Of a stretch of DNA of 64,000 nt, positions 15,796-24,197 are shown one piece after another. The stretch comes from Mesorhizobium sp. B2-7-2 (GTDB taxonomy: Bacteria; Pseudomonadota; Alphaproteobacteria; Rhizobiales; Rhizobiaceae), in the NCBI RefSeq assembly GCF_006440775.1, contig NZ_VFTZ01000018.1, positions 48,167-112,166 of the forward strand. Reading direction: 5' to 3'. Each line of letters starts with the position of its first letter. Within the stretch, counting starts at the first letter, position 1. The position numbers were made by a program, and so were the translations under genes. Under the pieces are notes generated by a model, which was given only the letters and a program-made list of their open reading frames with translations, was not told the origin of the DNA and did not search any database.

Positions 15796-16965
15796 TCATA
15801 GGCTGAGCCCCCTGGCGCGGGCGGCGGAGGCGATGAAGCCGTTGATGGCCGCGAACAGTTCCGGCTCGTCGAGCAGGAAGGCATCGTGGCCGCGATCGGT
15901 CTCGATCTCGACGAAGGAGACGGAAGCGCCCGCCGCGTTCAAGGCATGCACGATCGATCGGCTCTCCTCGGTCGGGAACAGCCAGTCGCTGGTGAAGGAG
16001 ACCAGGCAAAAACGCGTCTTGGTGCCGGCGAAGGCGTCGGCGAGGCGCCCACCGTGATCGGCGGCAAGGTCGAAATAGTCCATCGCGCGGGTCAGATAGA
16101 GGTAGGAATTGGCGTCGAAGCGGTCGACGAAAGTCATGCCCTGATGGCGCAGATAGCTTTCGATCTGGAAATCGGCGTCGAAGCCGAAGGTGAGCGCCTC
16201 GCGGTCCTGCAGGTTGCGGCCGAACTTGCGGTGGAGCGCGGCTTCCGAAAGGTAGGTGATGTGAGCGGCCATGCGCGCGACGGCGAGCCCTTTTTCCGGC
16301 CGCTTGCCGAAATCGAGATATTTGCCGCCATGCCACTCCGGATCGGCCATGACGGCCTGTCGGCCGACTTCATGGAAGGCGATGTTCTGCGAGGAATGGC
16401 GGGCGCCGGTGGCGATAGGCAGGACGCAGAACACGCGCTCCGAATGGCTCGCCGCCCATTCCAGAACCTGCATGCCGCCCATCGAGCCGCCAAGCACGCA
16501 AAACAGCTTCTCGATGCCGAAATGATCGATGAGCATCGTCTGCGCGCGCACCATGTCGCGGATGGTGATGATCGGCAGGTCGAGCCCGTAAGGCTTGCCG
16601 GTCGTCGGATTGGTGGAGGCCGGACCAGTCGAGCCGAGGCAGCCGCCGACGACGTTGGAGCAGATGACGAAGAAACGGTTGGTGTCGATGATCTTGCCGG
16701 GACCGATCAGCACCTCCCACCAGCCCGGCTTGCCTGTCACCGGATTGGTGTTGGCAACATGCTGGTCGCCGGTCAGCGCGTGGCAGACGAGGATGGCGTT
16801 GGAGCGCGCGTCGTTGAGCGTGCCGTAGGTCTGGTAGGCGATCTGGAAAGGCGCAAGAAAGGTGCCGGCGTCGAGCTTCAGCGGCTTGTCGGGGCCGAAC
16901 TGCAGCACTGGGCTCGACGGATGGTCGGCCTCGTCGTTGGTTCTTGCAGCGCGCTGAGCGGCCAT
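15796..16965 (-). CDS. metX: Homoserine O-acyltransferase MetX
   Basis: The 389-residue alpha/beta-hydrolase makes O-acetyl- or O-succinyl-homoserine, the first step of methionine synthesis. The nucleophile Ser161 lies in LGGSMGGMQVLEWA; the catalytic Asp and His lie in SFTSDWLFPTEESR and ETDRGHDAFLL. The N-terminal GPDKPLKLDAGTFLAPFQIAYQTYGTLNDARSNAILVCHALTGDQHVA is typical of rhizobial MetX. MetX can use acetyl- or succinyl-CoA; I do not try to tell which. Start at 16965 (MAAQRAARTN) follows rhizobial homologues as I recall them; an ATG at 16977 is also possible. Transcription starts about 170 bp upstream and passes a SAM-II riboswitch. Confidence 0.96.
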   Translation of the reverse strand: MAAQRAARTNDEADHPSSPVLQFGPDKPLKLDAGTFLAPFQIAYQTYGTLNDARSNAILVCHALTGDQHVANTNPVTGKPGWWEVLIGPGKIIDTNRFFVICSNVVGGCLGSTGPASTNPTTGKPYGLDLPIITIRDMVRAQTMLIDHFGIEKLFCVLGGSMGGMQVLEWAASHSERVFCVLPIATGARHSSQNIAFHEVGRQAVMADPEWHGGKYLDFGKRPEKGLAVARMAAHITYLSEAALHRKFGRNLQDREALTFGFDADFQIESYLRHQGMTFVDRFDANSYLYLTRAMDYFDLAADHGGRLADAFAGTKTRFCLVSFTSDWLFPTEESRSIVHALNAAGASVSFVEIETDRGHDAFLLDEPELFAAINGFIASAARARGLSL

Positions 16966-17029
16966 GTCCGTCCTCATCCTGTCCCGCATCGGTCTCGTCC
17001 CGACGCGGTGTCCGGCCGGCAGCGGACAA

Positions 17030-17062
17030 CAAAAAACCGGCATTGCCGTCGCAAAGCCGGTT
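17030..17062 (-). terminator. Intrinsic terminator in the metX leader
   Basis: On the minus strand AACCGGC (17062-17056) can pair with GCCGGTT, followed directly by a run of T (GGTTTTTTGTTG). The hairpin sits 17 nt after the SAM-II aptamer and 64 nt before metX. This suggests the riboswitch works at least partly by premature termination. The 14-nt loop and 7-bp stem make it moderate in strength. Confidence 0.7.
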
Positions 17063-17078
17063 ACAGGTTGCAAACGGC

Positions 17079-17130
17079 CCTTTAGCGAGTTGTTTAACGT
17101 GGCTGCAAGCCGACCGGCCAAATCACCACG
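17079..17130 (-). promoter_or_regulatory. SAM-II riboswitch (SAM_alpha)
   Basis: On the minus strand the leader contains the conserved SAM-II blocks in order: CGTGGTGATTTGG, CCGGTCGGCTTGCAGCCACG, TTAAACAA and CGCTAAAG. CGTGG near the 5' end and CCACG after TTGCAG form the main stem, and the 3' GCTAAAG block supplies the H-type pseudoknot strand. SAM-II aptamers are known mainly from Alphaproteobacteria upstream of methionine genes, exactly the context here. High S-adenosylmethionine should turn the operon off. Confidence 0.95.
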
Positions 17131-17144
17131 GGAGTCTGGCAATC

Positions 17145-17173
17145 CTTCTAGGACCAGCGCCGCGCTTCGTCAA
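17145..17173 (-). promoter_or_regulatory. Sigma70-type promoter of metX
   Basis: TTGACG (17173-17168, minus strand) is followed after exactly 17 bp by TAGAAG (17150-17145). Initiation would fall near 17138, a few bases before the SAM-II aptamer. Position and spacing fit a vegetative promoter; the -10 matches four of six consensus bases. Confidence 0.65.
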
Positions 17174-17285
17174 CGGGTGGCCTCCTCGCGACCGGATGCG
17201 GGTGCCGGGCGCCGGTACTCGACATTCCAGCCCGTGGCCTGTATTTCCGCTGCGGCCTTGAAGGCCTTCTCGACGGATTTGTGAC

Positions 17286-18389
17286 ATGAAGCAGGATCAG
17301 CCCCGTCCGACGCCCCGCGCGGGCATCATGGACATCGAGGCCTATGTGCCGGGAAAAAGCACCGCGCCGGCCGGCGTGACGAAAGTCTACAAGCTGTCGG
17401 CGAACGAAAACCCGCTTGGGCCCTCGCCGAAGGCGATCGAGGCGGCACGCGAAGTGGCGGCGAAGCTCGATGCCTATCCGGACGGCTCTGCCCGCCGGCT
17501 GCGCGAGGCGATCGCCGAGGTGCATGGGCTGAATCCGGCCAACATCATCTGCTCCAACGGCTCCGACGAGATCCTGGGGCTGCTGGCGCAGAGCTATCTC
17601 GCGCCGGGCGACGAGGCCGTGTTCACCGAGCACGCCTTCATGGTCTACAAGATCTATATCCAGGCGGCGGGCGCCAAGCCGGTAGCGGTGAAGGAGACCG
17701 ACGAGCGCGCCGACATCGACGCGATTTTGGCCGCGGTGACGCCGGCGACGCGGATCGTGTTCCTCGCCAATCCCAACAATCCGACGGGCACCTATGTGCC
17801 GTTCCAGGAAGTGCGCCGGCTGCACGCTGCATTGCCGAAGAACGTGCTCCTGGTGCTCGACGCGGCCTATGCCGAATATGTGCGGCGCAACGACTACGAG
17901 GCCGGCATCGAGCTCGCAGGCAGTTCTGAAAACGTGGTGATGACCCGCACCTTCTCCAAGCTCGGGCTCGGCGGCGCGCGCGTCGGCTGGATGTACGGGC
18001 CGGCGCATATCGTCGATGCGATCAACCGCATTCGCGGCCCCTTCAACGTCAACGCCACCGCGATCGAGGCCGGCATCGCCGCGATCCGCGACCGCGCCCA
18101 TATCGAGCGCAGCGTGGCGCATAACGAGAAATGGCTGGCCTGGCTCAGCGGGGAGCTGACCGGGCTCGGCCTGCGCGTCACGCCCAGCGTCGGCAATTTC
18201 GTGCTGATCCATTTCCCCGACGGTAAGAAACATTCAGCGGCGGCGGCGGACGATTATCTGAGCGCGCGCGGCTACATCCTGCGCCGCGTCACCGGCTACG
18301 GCTTCCCCAACGCGCTGCGCATGAGCGTCGGCACCGAGGAAGCCAATCGCGGCGTCATCGATGCGCTCAAGACCTTCCTGAAAAGCTAG
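17286..18389 (+). CDS. hisC: Histidinol-phosphate aminotransferase
   Basis: The 367-residue fold-type I PLP enzyme shows family landmarks: YKLSANENPLGPSPKAIEAA (residues about 36-55), ICSNGSDEILGLLAQSY, FLANPNNPTGTYVP, LDAAYAEYVRR, and the PLP-lysine segment TRTFSKLGLGGARVGWMYG (Lys near residue 223). It converts histidinol phosphate and 2-oxoglutarate to imidazole-acetol phosphate and glutamate, and often also transaminates phenylalanine and tyrosine precursors. It is followed 6 bp later by a prephenate/arogenate dehydrogenase, a pairing that points to aromatic amino acid synthesis as much as histidine. It is divergent from metX. Confidence 0.93.
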   Translation: MKQDQPRPTPRAGIMDIEAYVPGKSTAPAGVTKVYKLSANENPLGPSPKAIEAAREVAAKLDAYPDGSARRLREAIAEVHGLNPANIICSNGSDEILGLLAQSYLAPGDEAVFTEHAFMVYKIYIQAAGAKPVAVKETDERADIDAILAAVTPATRIVFLANPNNPTGTYVPFQEVRRLHAALPKNVLLVLDAAYAEYVRRNDYEAGIELAGSSENVVMTRTFSKLGLGGARVGWMYGPAHIVDAINRIRGPFNVNATAIEAGIAAIRDRAHIERSVAHNEKWLAWLSGELTGLGLRVTPSVGNFVLIHFPDGKKHSAAAADDYLSARGYILRRVTGYGFPNALRMSVGTEEANRGVIDALKTFLKS

Positions 18390-18395
18390 AACACC

Positions 18396-19331
18396 ATGGC
18401 GTCACCGATGTTCGAGAAAATAGCGCTGGTCGGCATCGGCCTTATCGGCTCGTCGCTCGCCCGCGTCATCCGCCGCGAGGGCCTGGCGCGCCATATCGCC
18501 ATAGCGACGCGCAGCGCTTCGACGCTCAAACGCGCCGAGGAGCTTGGCCTTGGCGATTCTTACAGCACCGACGCCAGCCAAGCGGTGCGTGACGCCGATC
18601 TCGTCATCGTTTCGGTTCCCGTCGGCTCGTCCGGCGAGGTCGCGGCCGAGATCGCGCCAGCGCTGAAGAAGGGCGCCATCCTCACCGATGTCGGCTCGAC
18701 CAAAGCCTCCGTCATCGCGCAAATGCAGCCGCATGTGCCGGAAGGCGTGCACTTCATCCCCGGACATCCGCTGGCCGGCACGGAAAAGTCCGGACCCGAT
18801 GCCGGCTTTGCCGATCTCTTCGAGAATCGCTGGTGCATCTTCACGCCGCTGCCGGGCACCGATCCCGCCGCGCTCGATACGCTTTCGGAATTCTGGCGGC
18901 GCTGCGGCTCCAACATCGACACGATGGACCCGCAGCACCACGACATGACGCTCGCGATCGTGTCGCATCTGCCGCATATCATCGCCTACAACATCGTCGG
19001 CACGGCGGACGATCTGGAAGCGGTGACCAAGAGCGAAGTCATCAAATATTCCGCTTCCGGTTTCCGCGACTTCACCCGTCTTGCCGCCTCCGACCCGACC
19101 ATGTGGCGCGACGTGTGCCTGCACAACAAGGATGCGATCCTGGAGATGCTGGCGCGGTTCTCGGAGGATCTGGCCTCGCTGCAGCGGGCGATCCGCTGGG
19201 GCGACGGCGAGAAGCTGTTCGACCTCTTCACCCGCACCCGCGCCATCCGCCGCTCGATCATCGAGGCCGGCCAGGATATTGATGTGCCGGATTTTGGTCG
19301 CCAGGCGGTCGAGCACCCAGCCAAGACCTAG
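18396..19331 (+). CDS. tyrC: Prephenate/arogenate dehydrogenase (TyrA family)
   Basis: The 311-residue enzyme has an N-terminal Rossmann domain (FEKIALVGIGLIGSSLARVIRREG, GxGxxG at about 13-18) and a helical dehydrogenase domain with HFIPGHPLAGTEKSGPDAGFADLFENRWCIFTP, MDPQHHDMTLAIVSHLPHIIAY and SEVIKYSASGFRDFTRLAASDPTMWRD. It oxidatively decarboxylates prephenate or arogenate on the way to tyrosine. Specificity cannot be told from this sequence; the symbol tyrC reflects usage for cyclohexadienyl dehydrogenases. The start lies 6 bp after the hisC stop, so one transcript is expected. Confidence 0.92.
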   Translation: MASPMFEKIALVGIGLIGSSLARVIRREGLARHIAIATRSASTLKRAEELGLGDSYSTDASQAVRDADLVIVSVPVGSSGEVAAEIAPALKKGAILTDVGSTKASVIAQMQPHVPEGVHFIPGHPLAGTEKSGPDAGFADLFENRWCIFTPLPGTDPAALDTLSEFWRRCGSNIDTMDPQHHDMTLAIVSHLPHIIAYNIVGTADDLEAVTKSEVIKYSASGFRDFTRLAASDPTMWRDVCLHNKDAILEMLARFSEDLASLQRAIRWGDGEKLFDLFTRTRAIRRSIIEAGQDIDVPDFGRQAVEHPAKT

Positions 19332-19426
19332 GCTTTTCCCTGGTTCGCCGGCGTGGATTTGACCTGCCGCTCGGCCAGCCTTGGCAGGTGCAGGCGCTGA
19401 AGATTGGCCGAAACGCGCATCGCCAT

Positions 19427-19606
19427 CGTCATCCACGGGCGGAGCAAGGAGCGAAGCGACGCGCGCAGACCCGAGGATCCATTCCGTGACTTCCGAGCGC
19501 TGCTGCGGTGCAGAATTCTGCTCCGTTGCATCCACGGCTCAGGTCGCGGAATGGATTCCAGGGTCTCCGCGACGCCGCTTCGCGGCTGCTCCGCCCTGGA
19601 ATGACG
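19427..19606. repeat. Long imperfect inverted intergenic repeat (about 180 bp)
   Basis: The 347-bp gap between the tyrC-like and PfkB genes holds a large imperfect palindrome. The left end (GTCATCCACGGGCGGAGCA) mirrors the right end (TGCTCCGCCCTGGAATGAC), and an inner GGATCCATTCCGTGAC mirrors CGCGGAATGGATTCC. Elements of this type, with a GGAATGGATTCCAGGGTC core, are in my memory widespread in Mesorhizobium genomes and behave like small non-autonomous palindromic elements. Nothing else is recognisable in the gap. Confidence 0.7.
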
Positions 19607-19678
19607 AGGTTGAGGGGCTTTAGCCAATCCCCGGCGTTTGTGCCGATTTCGCGGAAATAGTCGAGATAATCTTGCGTT

Positions 19679-20638
19679 CTAGCCCTGGGCTGGCGGCCAG
19701 TGCGCCGCCATCATCGCCAGCGTCTCGGCCCGATCCGGCGCGCCGAGGCGGCCGCCGAAGCGCAGGCATTTGAGCGCCGCGGCGGCGCTGGCAAAGCGCA
19801 GGGCCTCTTCCACGGGCATGGCTTCGGCGAGGCCGACGGCGAAGGCGCCGTGGAAGACGTCGCCGGCGGCGAGCGTATCAATCGCCTTGACCTTCGGCGT
19901 CTCGACATGGCGCACGCGCCCGGTCGCCCGATCATGCCACCAGGTTCCGGCGGCGCCGCCGGTCACCGCGACAAAGGCGTCGGTGCGCGAGGCGAGGTCG
20001 GCGCAGGCGCTTTCGGGGTCGAGCGCGTGGCCGCAGACGATGCGCGCAGCCGGTTCGGAAGCGACGATGTGCGAGGCCAAGGGCAAGAGCCGCTCCAGCA
20101 CCTCGACCGGCGCGGTGTCGGCATCCAGGATCGCCGGACGGCCGACCGATCTGGCCGCGCCCAAAGCCAGCGCCGCGGCGCCCGGCCAGCGGACATCCAC
20201 CAGCACGGCGCCAAAGCCGGAGAGGTCGGCAAGCGGCAGGGCCTCGGGATCGGCTTGCGCCTTTTTATCGTAGAAGGGGACGATGACGCGCTCGCCATGC
20301 GCATCCACCAGGATCGCGGCCAGCGCCGATCGCGCGCCGGCGACGCGACGGATGAGGCTGCAGTCGATACCTTCGGCCTGAATGTCGGCGATAAGCTGGT
20401 CGCCGACCGGATCGTCGCCCGCGCTCGCCCATAGCGAGACTTCGGCGCCCAGACGCCGAGCGGCGCAGGCGGCGCTTGTCGCCATGCCGGAAGCGATCTG
20501 GACGCCGTCGCTGGCGATGAACTTGCCTTGATGCGCGGGCAGCGTTTCGACGCGAAGGATCGTGTCGAGGGTGAAGGCGCCGACGCTGAGCAGTCTGACC
20601 GGCGGCGGCATCGTTGCGTTACTCGTCTCAGTCAGCAT
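19679..20638 (-). CDS. PfkB/ribokinase-family sugar kinase
   Basis: The 319-residue protein has PfkB features: VGAFTLDTILRVETLPAHQGKFIASDGVQIASGMATSAACAARRLGAEVSLWASAGDDPVGDQL at the N-terminus, and the ATP/catalytic motif DTLAAGDVFHGAFAVGLAE (variant of DTxGAGD) near residue 260. The catalytic base is the Asp of AAGD. It phosphorylates a sugar, nucleoside or related alcohol. Substrate is uncertain; sulfofructose kinase and ribokinase relatives look alike at this level. It stands alone and its start codon lies in a palindromic repeat. Confidence 0.85.
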   Translation of the reverse strand: MLTETSNATMPPPVRLLSVGAFTLDTILRVETLPAHQGKFIASDGVQIASGMATSAACAARRLGAEVSLWASAGDDPVGDQLIADIQAEGIDCSLIRRVAGARSALAAILVDAHGERVIVPFYDKKAQADPEALPLADLSGFGAVLVDVRWPGAAALALGAARSVGRPAILDADTAPVEVLERLLPLASHIVASEPAARIVCGHALDPESACADLASRTDAFVAVTGGAAGTWWHDRATGRVRHVETPKVKAIDTLAAGDVFHGAFAVGLAEAMPVEEALRFASAAAALKCLRFGGRLGAPDRAETLAMMAAHWPPAQG

Positions 20639-20699
20639 GGTCTCACCCGAAAACCGGTTCCCACCTTTTGCTACGCTGACCTTCGGTTCGGGACCATGC
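20635..20699. repeat. Palindromic repeat with AACCGGTTCCCAC core at a gene start
   Basis: GCATGGTC (20635-20642) and GACCATGC (20692-20699) are the outer arms, with CCCGAA and TTCGG inside. The centre carries AAAACCGGTTCCCACCTTTTG. The left arm includes the PfkB initiation codon, so transcripts starting upstream could mask it in a hairpin. The core is shared with the element at about 45500. Confidence 0.6.
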
Positions 20700-20700
20700 T

Positions 20701-21699
20701 CTATTCAAGCGGCTTGATCTTGCCGAGCGGGATGAAGCCCAGCGAGGCCTTGCCCTTGACGATCTTGAGCGGCAAGGAGGGTTCCTTGCCAAACATGGCA
20801 ATGGCAGAAAAACCCTGCTCGATTTCGCTTTTATGCTCGGGAATCGCGCCGGCAAGGATAGATGCCACCGCTTTCGGGTCCTTGAGCTTGATTGTCAGGT
20901 CGCCGTTGACCAGCCCTTCCGCGTCGACGGAGACCGGTCCGGACACGGTGATACGCGCCGTACCCGACGACAGGTCGAGCTTAGCGATCTCGATCGACTG
21001 GCCGCGCAGGCTCTTCGGGGGCACTGCGATCAGCGCCACGCCGTTCTTCAGCGTCACGTCGCCGCTGCCGTCAAGCGCCGGCAGCACGCGTCCGTCGATG
21101 GCATCCGCGTTGATCTCCAGGTCGCCGAAGCCGCCGACATAGTTGATGTCCTGGCCGGCCGGCTGCAATTGGCCGGCCGCCTTGCCGGCGCTGAACAATT
21201 GCATCGGATCCGTGTCGTCCTGCGGATCGGTCTGACCGTTCAGGCCTTCAGCCTGCAGGGAAACGCTCCTTGGCAACGGCCACCACACTTTGACATTGGC
21301 CTGCAACCGGTCCCAGTCGATCCAGAGCGGCGGCATGCCGGGCGCCATCGTTCTCAGCGGCCCGCGCAGGTCGGCGACCGGCGACAAGGGTCCGGCGATC
21401 CCGGCGACGGCGTTGAAGCTTCCGGTGGAGGCGGCGACCTTCCGGGCGTCGTCTTCATAGGCGATGTTGTCGCAGGAGACCGTGAAGCTCATTGGATAGC
21501 CACTGACGGCGAGGTTGGCGCAGCCGGCTGCGATCCCTTTGCTGCCCAGTCTCGCCACCGCCTGATCGGCCTCGGTCTTGAGCCTGTCGGCGAGATAGAA
21601 CCAGCCGCCGCTGTAAATGGCGAACAGCACGAGGATGAACGCCGCAAGCCAGAACAGCCGGCGGCGAAGTTTGGGCGATCGCTCGTCACTTGACGTCAT
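20701..21699 (-). CDS. DUF2125 membrane-anchored protein
   Basis: The 332-residue protein has one N-terminal membrane helix (LFWLAAFILVLFAIYSGGWFYLADRL, residues about 15-40) and a large periplasmic region resembling DUF2125 of Rhizobiales. Visible family regions are GCANLAVSGYPMSFTVSCDNIAYED, PPLWIDWDRLQANVKVWWPLPRSVSLQAEGL and INADAIDGRVLPALDGSGDV. The AsmA-like repeating beta character suggests an envelope role, but no function is known. I start at ATG 21699 (MTSSDERSPK); an upstream ATG at 21732 is in frame. Confidence 0.8.
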   Translation of the reverse strand: MTSSDERSPKLRRRLFWLAAFILVLFAIYSGGWFYLADRLKTEADQAVARLGSKGIAAGCANLAVSGYPMSFTVSCDNIAYEDDARKVAASTGSFNAVAGIAGPLSPVADLRGPLRTMAPGMPPLWIDWDRLQANVKVWWPLPRSVSLQAEGLNGQTDPQDDTDPMQLFSAGKAAGQLQPAGQDINYVGGFGDLEINADAIDGRVLPALDGSGDVTLKNGVALIAVPPKSLRGQSIEIAKLDLSSGTARITVSGPVSVDAEGLVNGDLTIKLKDPKAVASILAGAIPEHKSEIEQGFSAIAMFGKEPSLPLKIVKGKASLGFIPLGKIKPLE

Positions 21700-21816
21700 G
21701 CTGCGGCTCTCGTTAACCCGGCGAGCGGGCATTTACCAATACGCAAACAGCGGGGGCCAGAAGAAGCACCTTGGCGGTGCGGTGTCGTTCACTCGAATGC
21801 GATCAGGCTTGGCGAT

Positions 21817-22338
21817 ATGGGCGATTTTTGGGTTTTTGGCTATGGGTCGCTGATCTGGCGGCCCGGATTTGCCCATGTCGAGACGCGCCGCGCCCGGCTT
21901 TACGGCTATCGCCGCTCGCTTTGCGTCTATTCCTTCGTGCATCGCGGCACGCGCGGACGGCCGGGCCTGGTGCTCGGCCTCGACCGGGGAGGCTCCTGCG
22001 TCGGCCTCGCTTACCGTGTCCCCGGCAATCTGCGCGACGAGGTGCTTTCCTATCTGCGCGAGCGCGAGCTGGTCACCAGCGTCTATCTCGAACGCATTCT
22101 CGATGTCCGGCTGGATGGCGGCGGCTCGGTCGAGGCGGTCGCCTACATCGTCGACCGCCGGCACGAGCAATATGCCGGCGCGCTCGATGCCGATCATGCG
22201 GCAAGGATCGTTCGCGGCGCGGTCGGCCAATCCGGCCGAAACGAGGACTATGTCTTGAGCACGCTCAAGCACCTCGATGCGCTCGGCATCCGCGATCACT
22301 GGCTGGAGGAGGTGGGCCGTCGAGTCGCGTCTTCGTGA
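21817..22338 (+). CDS. chaC: ChaC-like gamma-glutamylcyclotransferase
   Basis: The 173-residue protein opens with the substrate-binding loop FWVFGYGSLIWRPGF (residues 4-18) of the ChaC branch and continues with RARLYGYRRSLCVYSFVHRGTRGRPGLVLGLDRGGSCVGLAYRV. The probable catalytic glutamate lies in VLSYLRERELVTSVY (about 78-92). C-terminal ARIVRGAVGQSGRNEDYVLSTLKHL is also typical. ChaC enzymes split glutathione into 5-oxoproline and Cys-Gly. It is divergent from the DUF2125 gene. A short palindrome, GGCGAAAT with ATTTCGCC, follows the stop at 22350-22366. Confidence 0.9.
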   Translation: MGDFWVFGYGSLIWRPGFAHVETRRARLYGYRRSLCVYSFVHRGTRGRPGLVLGLDRGGSCVGLAYRVPGNLRDEVLSYLRERELVTSVYLERILDVRLDGGGSVEAVAYIVDRRHEQYAGALDADHAARIVRGAVGQSGRNEDYVLSTLKHLDALGIRDHWLEEVGRRVASS

Positions 22339-22340
22339 AG

Positions 22341-22445
22341 CGCATTTTCGGCGAAATAATTTCGCCTCCAATGCTCTATCTCACGCAATTCCAGACGCAA
22401 AACCGCGACGCACTTTTGCTGGGGCTGCTCTGGTCCGATCAAAAA
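22341..22445. repeat. Palindromic intergenic repeat after chaC
   Basis: The element contains a tight palindrome at 22350-22366 (GGCGAAAT-A-ATTTCGCC), then CAATTCCAGACGCAAAACCGCGACGCACTTTTGCTGG. The latter shares its layout (CAATT, then AAAACCGC, then CACTTTT) with the element at 6611-6711. It may act as a terminator for chaC, though no strong T run follows. Confidence 0.6.
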
Positions 22446-22541
22446 GCAAAACCGTGCCTTTGACCTCGCCCGGCCGCGACCTAGCTTAGCGGCATCGCAT
22501 CCTTGGGCGTCAGGCCCATTCCAGCATCACGGAGATCAGTC

Positions 22542-23489
22542 TTGCAGAAACGTCGTCTCGGTCGCACCGATCTTTCCATCGCGCCGCTGGTCCTGGGCGG
22601 CAATGTCTTCGGCTGGACCGCCGACGAGAAGACCTCCTTCGACCTGCTCGACCGGTTCGTCGCTGCCGGCTTCAACGCCATCGATACGGCCGATGCCTAT
22701 TCGCGCTGGGTGCCGGGCAACAAGGGTGGGGAATCGGAAACGATCATCGGCAATTGGATGAAGAGCCGCGGCAACCGCGATCAGGTCATCGTCATCACCA
22801 AGGTCGGTTCGGACATGGGCCAGGGCAAGCGCGACCTCTCCGCTGCCTATATCGAAAAGGCGGTCGACGCTTCACTGAAGCGGCTGCAAACCGATGTCAT
22901 CGACCTCTATCTGTCGCACTGGCCGGATCCGGCCACGCCTTACGAGGAAACGCTCGGCGCCTATCAGCGGCTGCTCGAAAAGGGCAAGATCCGCTATCCC
23001 GGCTGCTCCAATCTCGATGCCGGCCAGCTGCGCGCGGCGCTCGACGTCGCCAGCCTGCGCAGCCTGCCACGTTACGAGGTGCTGCAGCCTGAATACAATT
23101 TGTACGACCGCTCGTCGCTCGACGGACCGCTGCTCGACCTCTGCAAGGCAGAGGATGTCGGCGTCATCACCTATTTCAGCCTCGCCAAGGGATTTTTGAG
23201 CGGCAAGTACCGCGGCAAGGCCGATCTCGGCCAGAGCGCACGCGGCGAAGACGTCGCCGAATATCTCAACGAGCGCGGCATGCGCATCCTTTCCGCGCTG
23301 GATGCCGTGGCCGAGCGCCATTCGGCCAAGCAAGCCGAAGTGGCGCTGGCCTGGATCATCGCGCGGCCGGGCGTCACCGCGCCGATCGCCAGCGCCACCA
23401 CGCCGGCCCAGATGGACAGTCTGATCCGCGCCGCGTCGCTCAAGCTTTCGGCGGACGACATCGCGGCATTGGACCGGGCCAGCGCCTGA
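22542..23489 (+). CDS. Aldo/keto reductase
   Basis: The 315-residue TIM-barrel protein has the AKR tetrad regions: AGFNAIDTADAYSRWVPGNKGGESETIIGNWMKSRG (Asp and Tyr), VIVITKVGSDMGQG (Lys) and DLYLSHWPDPATP (His). LEKGKIRYPGCSN, YEVLQPEYNLYDR and the NADPH-binding IASATTPAQMDSL follow. It reduces carbonyl compounds with NADPH; substrate unknown, closest in look to the YajO/Tas-like group. I start at a TTG (22542) because GGAG lies 7 nt upstream and QKRRLGRTDLSIAPL is the usual family N-terminus. An earlier in-frame TTG at 22503 is less likely. Confidence 0.85.
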   Translation: MQKRRLGRTDLSIAPLVLGGNVFGWTADEKTSFDLLDRFVAAGFNAIDTADAYSRWVPGNKGGESETIIGNWMKSRGNRDQVIVITKVGSDMGQGKRDLSAAYIEKAVDASLKRLQTDVIDLYLSHWPDPATPYEETLGAYQRLLEKGKIRYPGCSNLDAGQLRAALDVASLRSLPRYEVLQPEYNLYDRSSLDGPLLDLCKAEDVGVITYFSLAKGFLSGKYRGKADLGQSARGEDVAEYLNERGMRILSALDAVAERHSAKQAEVALAWIIARPGVTAPIASATTPAQMDSLIRAASLKLSADDIAALDRASA

Positions 23490-23572
23490 TACGGGCGCTG
23501 CGCACGATCGTTCAAGACGGCCATGACGATCTCTCCTAAGTCCTGCCACATCGCGGCAGGAGGAGGTTCGGC

Positions 23573-24193
23573 ATGGCTGGTGGTGTTCTGGGCGCGGCAC
23601 AGCCTTGGCAGCAAGTGCTGGCGCTTATCGTGGCCGCGACTGTCGTCATGGGCAGTCCGGGACCGGCGACCATCAGCGTGACCGCCGTCGGCGCGGCTTT
23701 CGGTCTGCGCCCTTCCCTGGGTTACACGTCTGGCGTGGCGCTTGGCACGATCGCCGTGCTTCTGGCGGTGGCGGCCGGGATTTTCGGCATGCTGACCTCG
23801 GTGCCGGGAGTGGCGCCGGTGCTGGCGGTCGCCTCGGCAGGCTACATCCTTTATCTCGCTTTCAGAATAGCGACAGCGCCGCCGCTGGCGGAGCGCGGGA
23901 GCACCGGGACGAAGCCCGATTTTCTCGGCGGCTTCATGCTCGCCGTCGCCAATCCGAAAGCCTATGTGGCGATCGCAGCCGTTTTCGCCGGCGCCGCGGC
24001 GCAGGCCGATGCGCTCGGCGTCTCCACCAGGCTGCTGGTGCTTGCCGCGATGATCGTCGCCATCCACGTCGTGTGGCTGCTTGCCGGAACGGCGTTCGCG
24101 CGCGTCCTGCGCCATCCGCTGGCCTCGCGGATCATCAACCTGGTGTTTGCCGGCACGCTGGTGCTGACGACCCTGCTGGCGGTGCTGCGGTAG
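23573..24193 (+). CDS. LysE-family amino acid/metabolite exporter
   Basis: The 206-residue protein has six hydrophobic helices and the family motif VVMGSPGPATISVTAVGAAFGLRPSLGYTSGVALG (residues about 22-56). A second conserved loop, KPDFLGGFMLAVANPKAYVAIAAVFAGA, lies at mid-protein. LysE/RhtB proteins export amino acids or related compounds using the proton gradient. AGGAGGAGG lies upstream of the ATG. It is 84 bp after the aldo/keto reductase and converges on plsC with 4 bp between stops. Confidence 0.88.
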   Translation: MAGGVLGAAQPWQQVLALIVAATVVMGSPGPATISVTAVGAAFGLRPSLGYTSGVALGTIAVLLAVAAGIFGMLTSVPGVAPVLAVASAGYILYLAFRIATAPPLAERGSTGTKPDFLGGFMLAVANPKAYVAIAAVFAGAAAQADALGVSTRLLVLAAMIVAIHVVWLLAGTAFARVLRHPLASRIINLVFAGTLVLTTLLAVLR

Positions 24194-24197
24194 CCGA

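Noticed and set aside
16966..17285. Possible small gene in the metX-hisC spacer
   Set aside because: The sequence is accounted for by a promoter, the SAM-II aptamer, a terminator and the metX leader; open frames there have no start signals.
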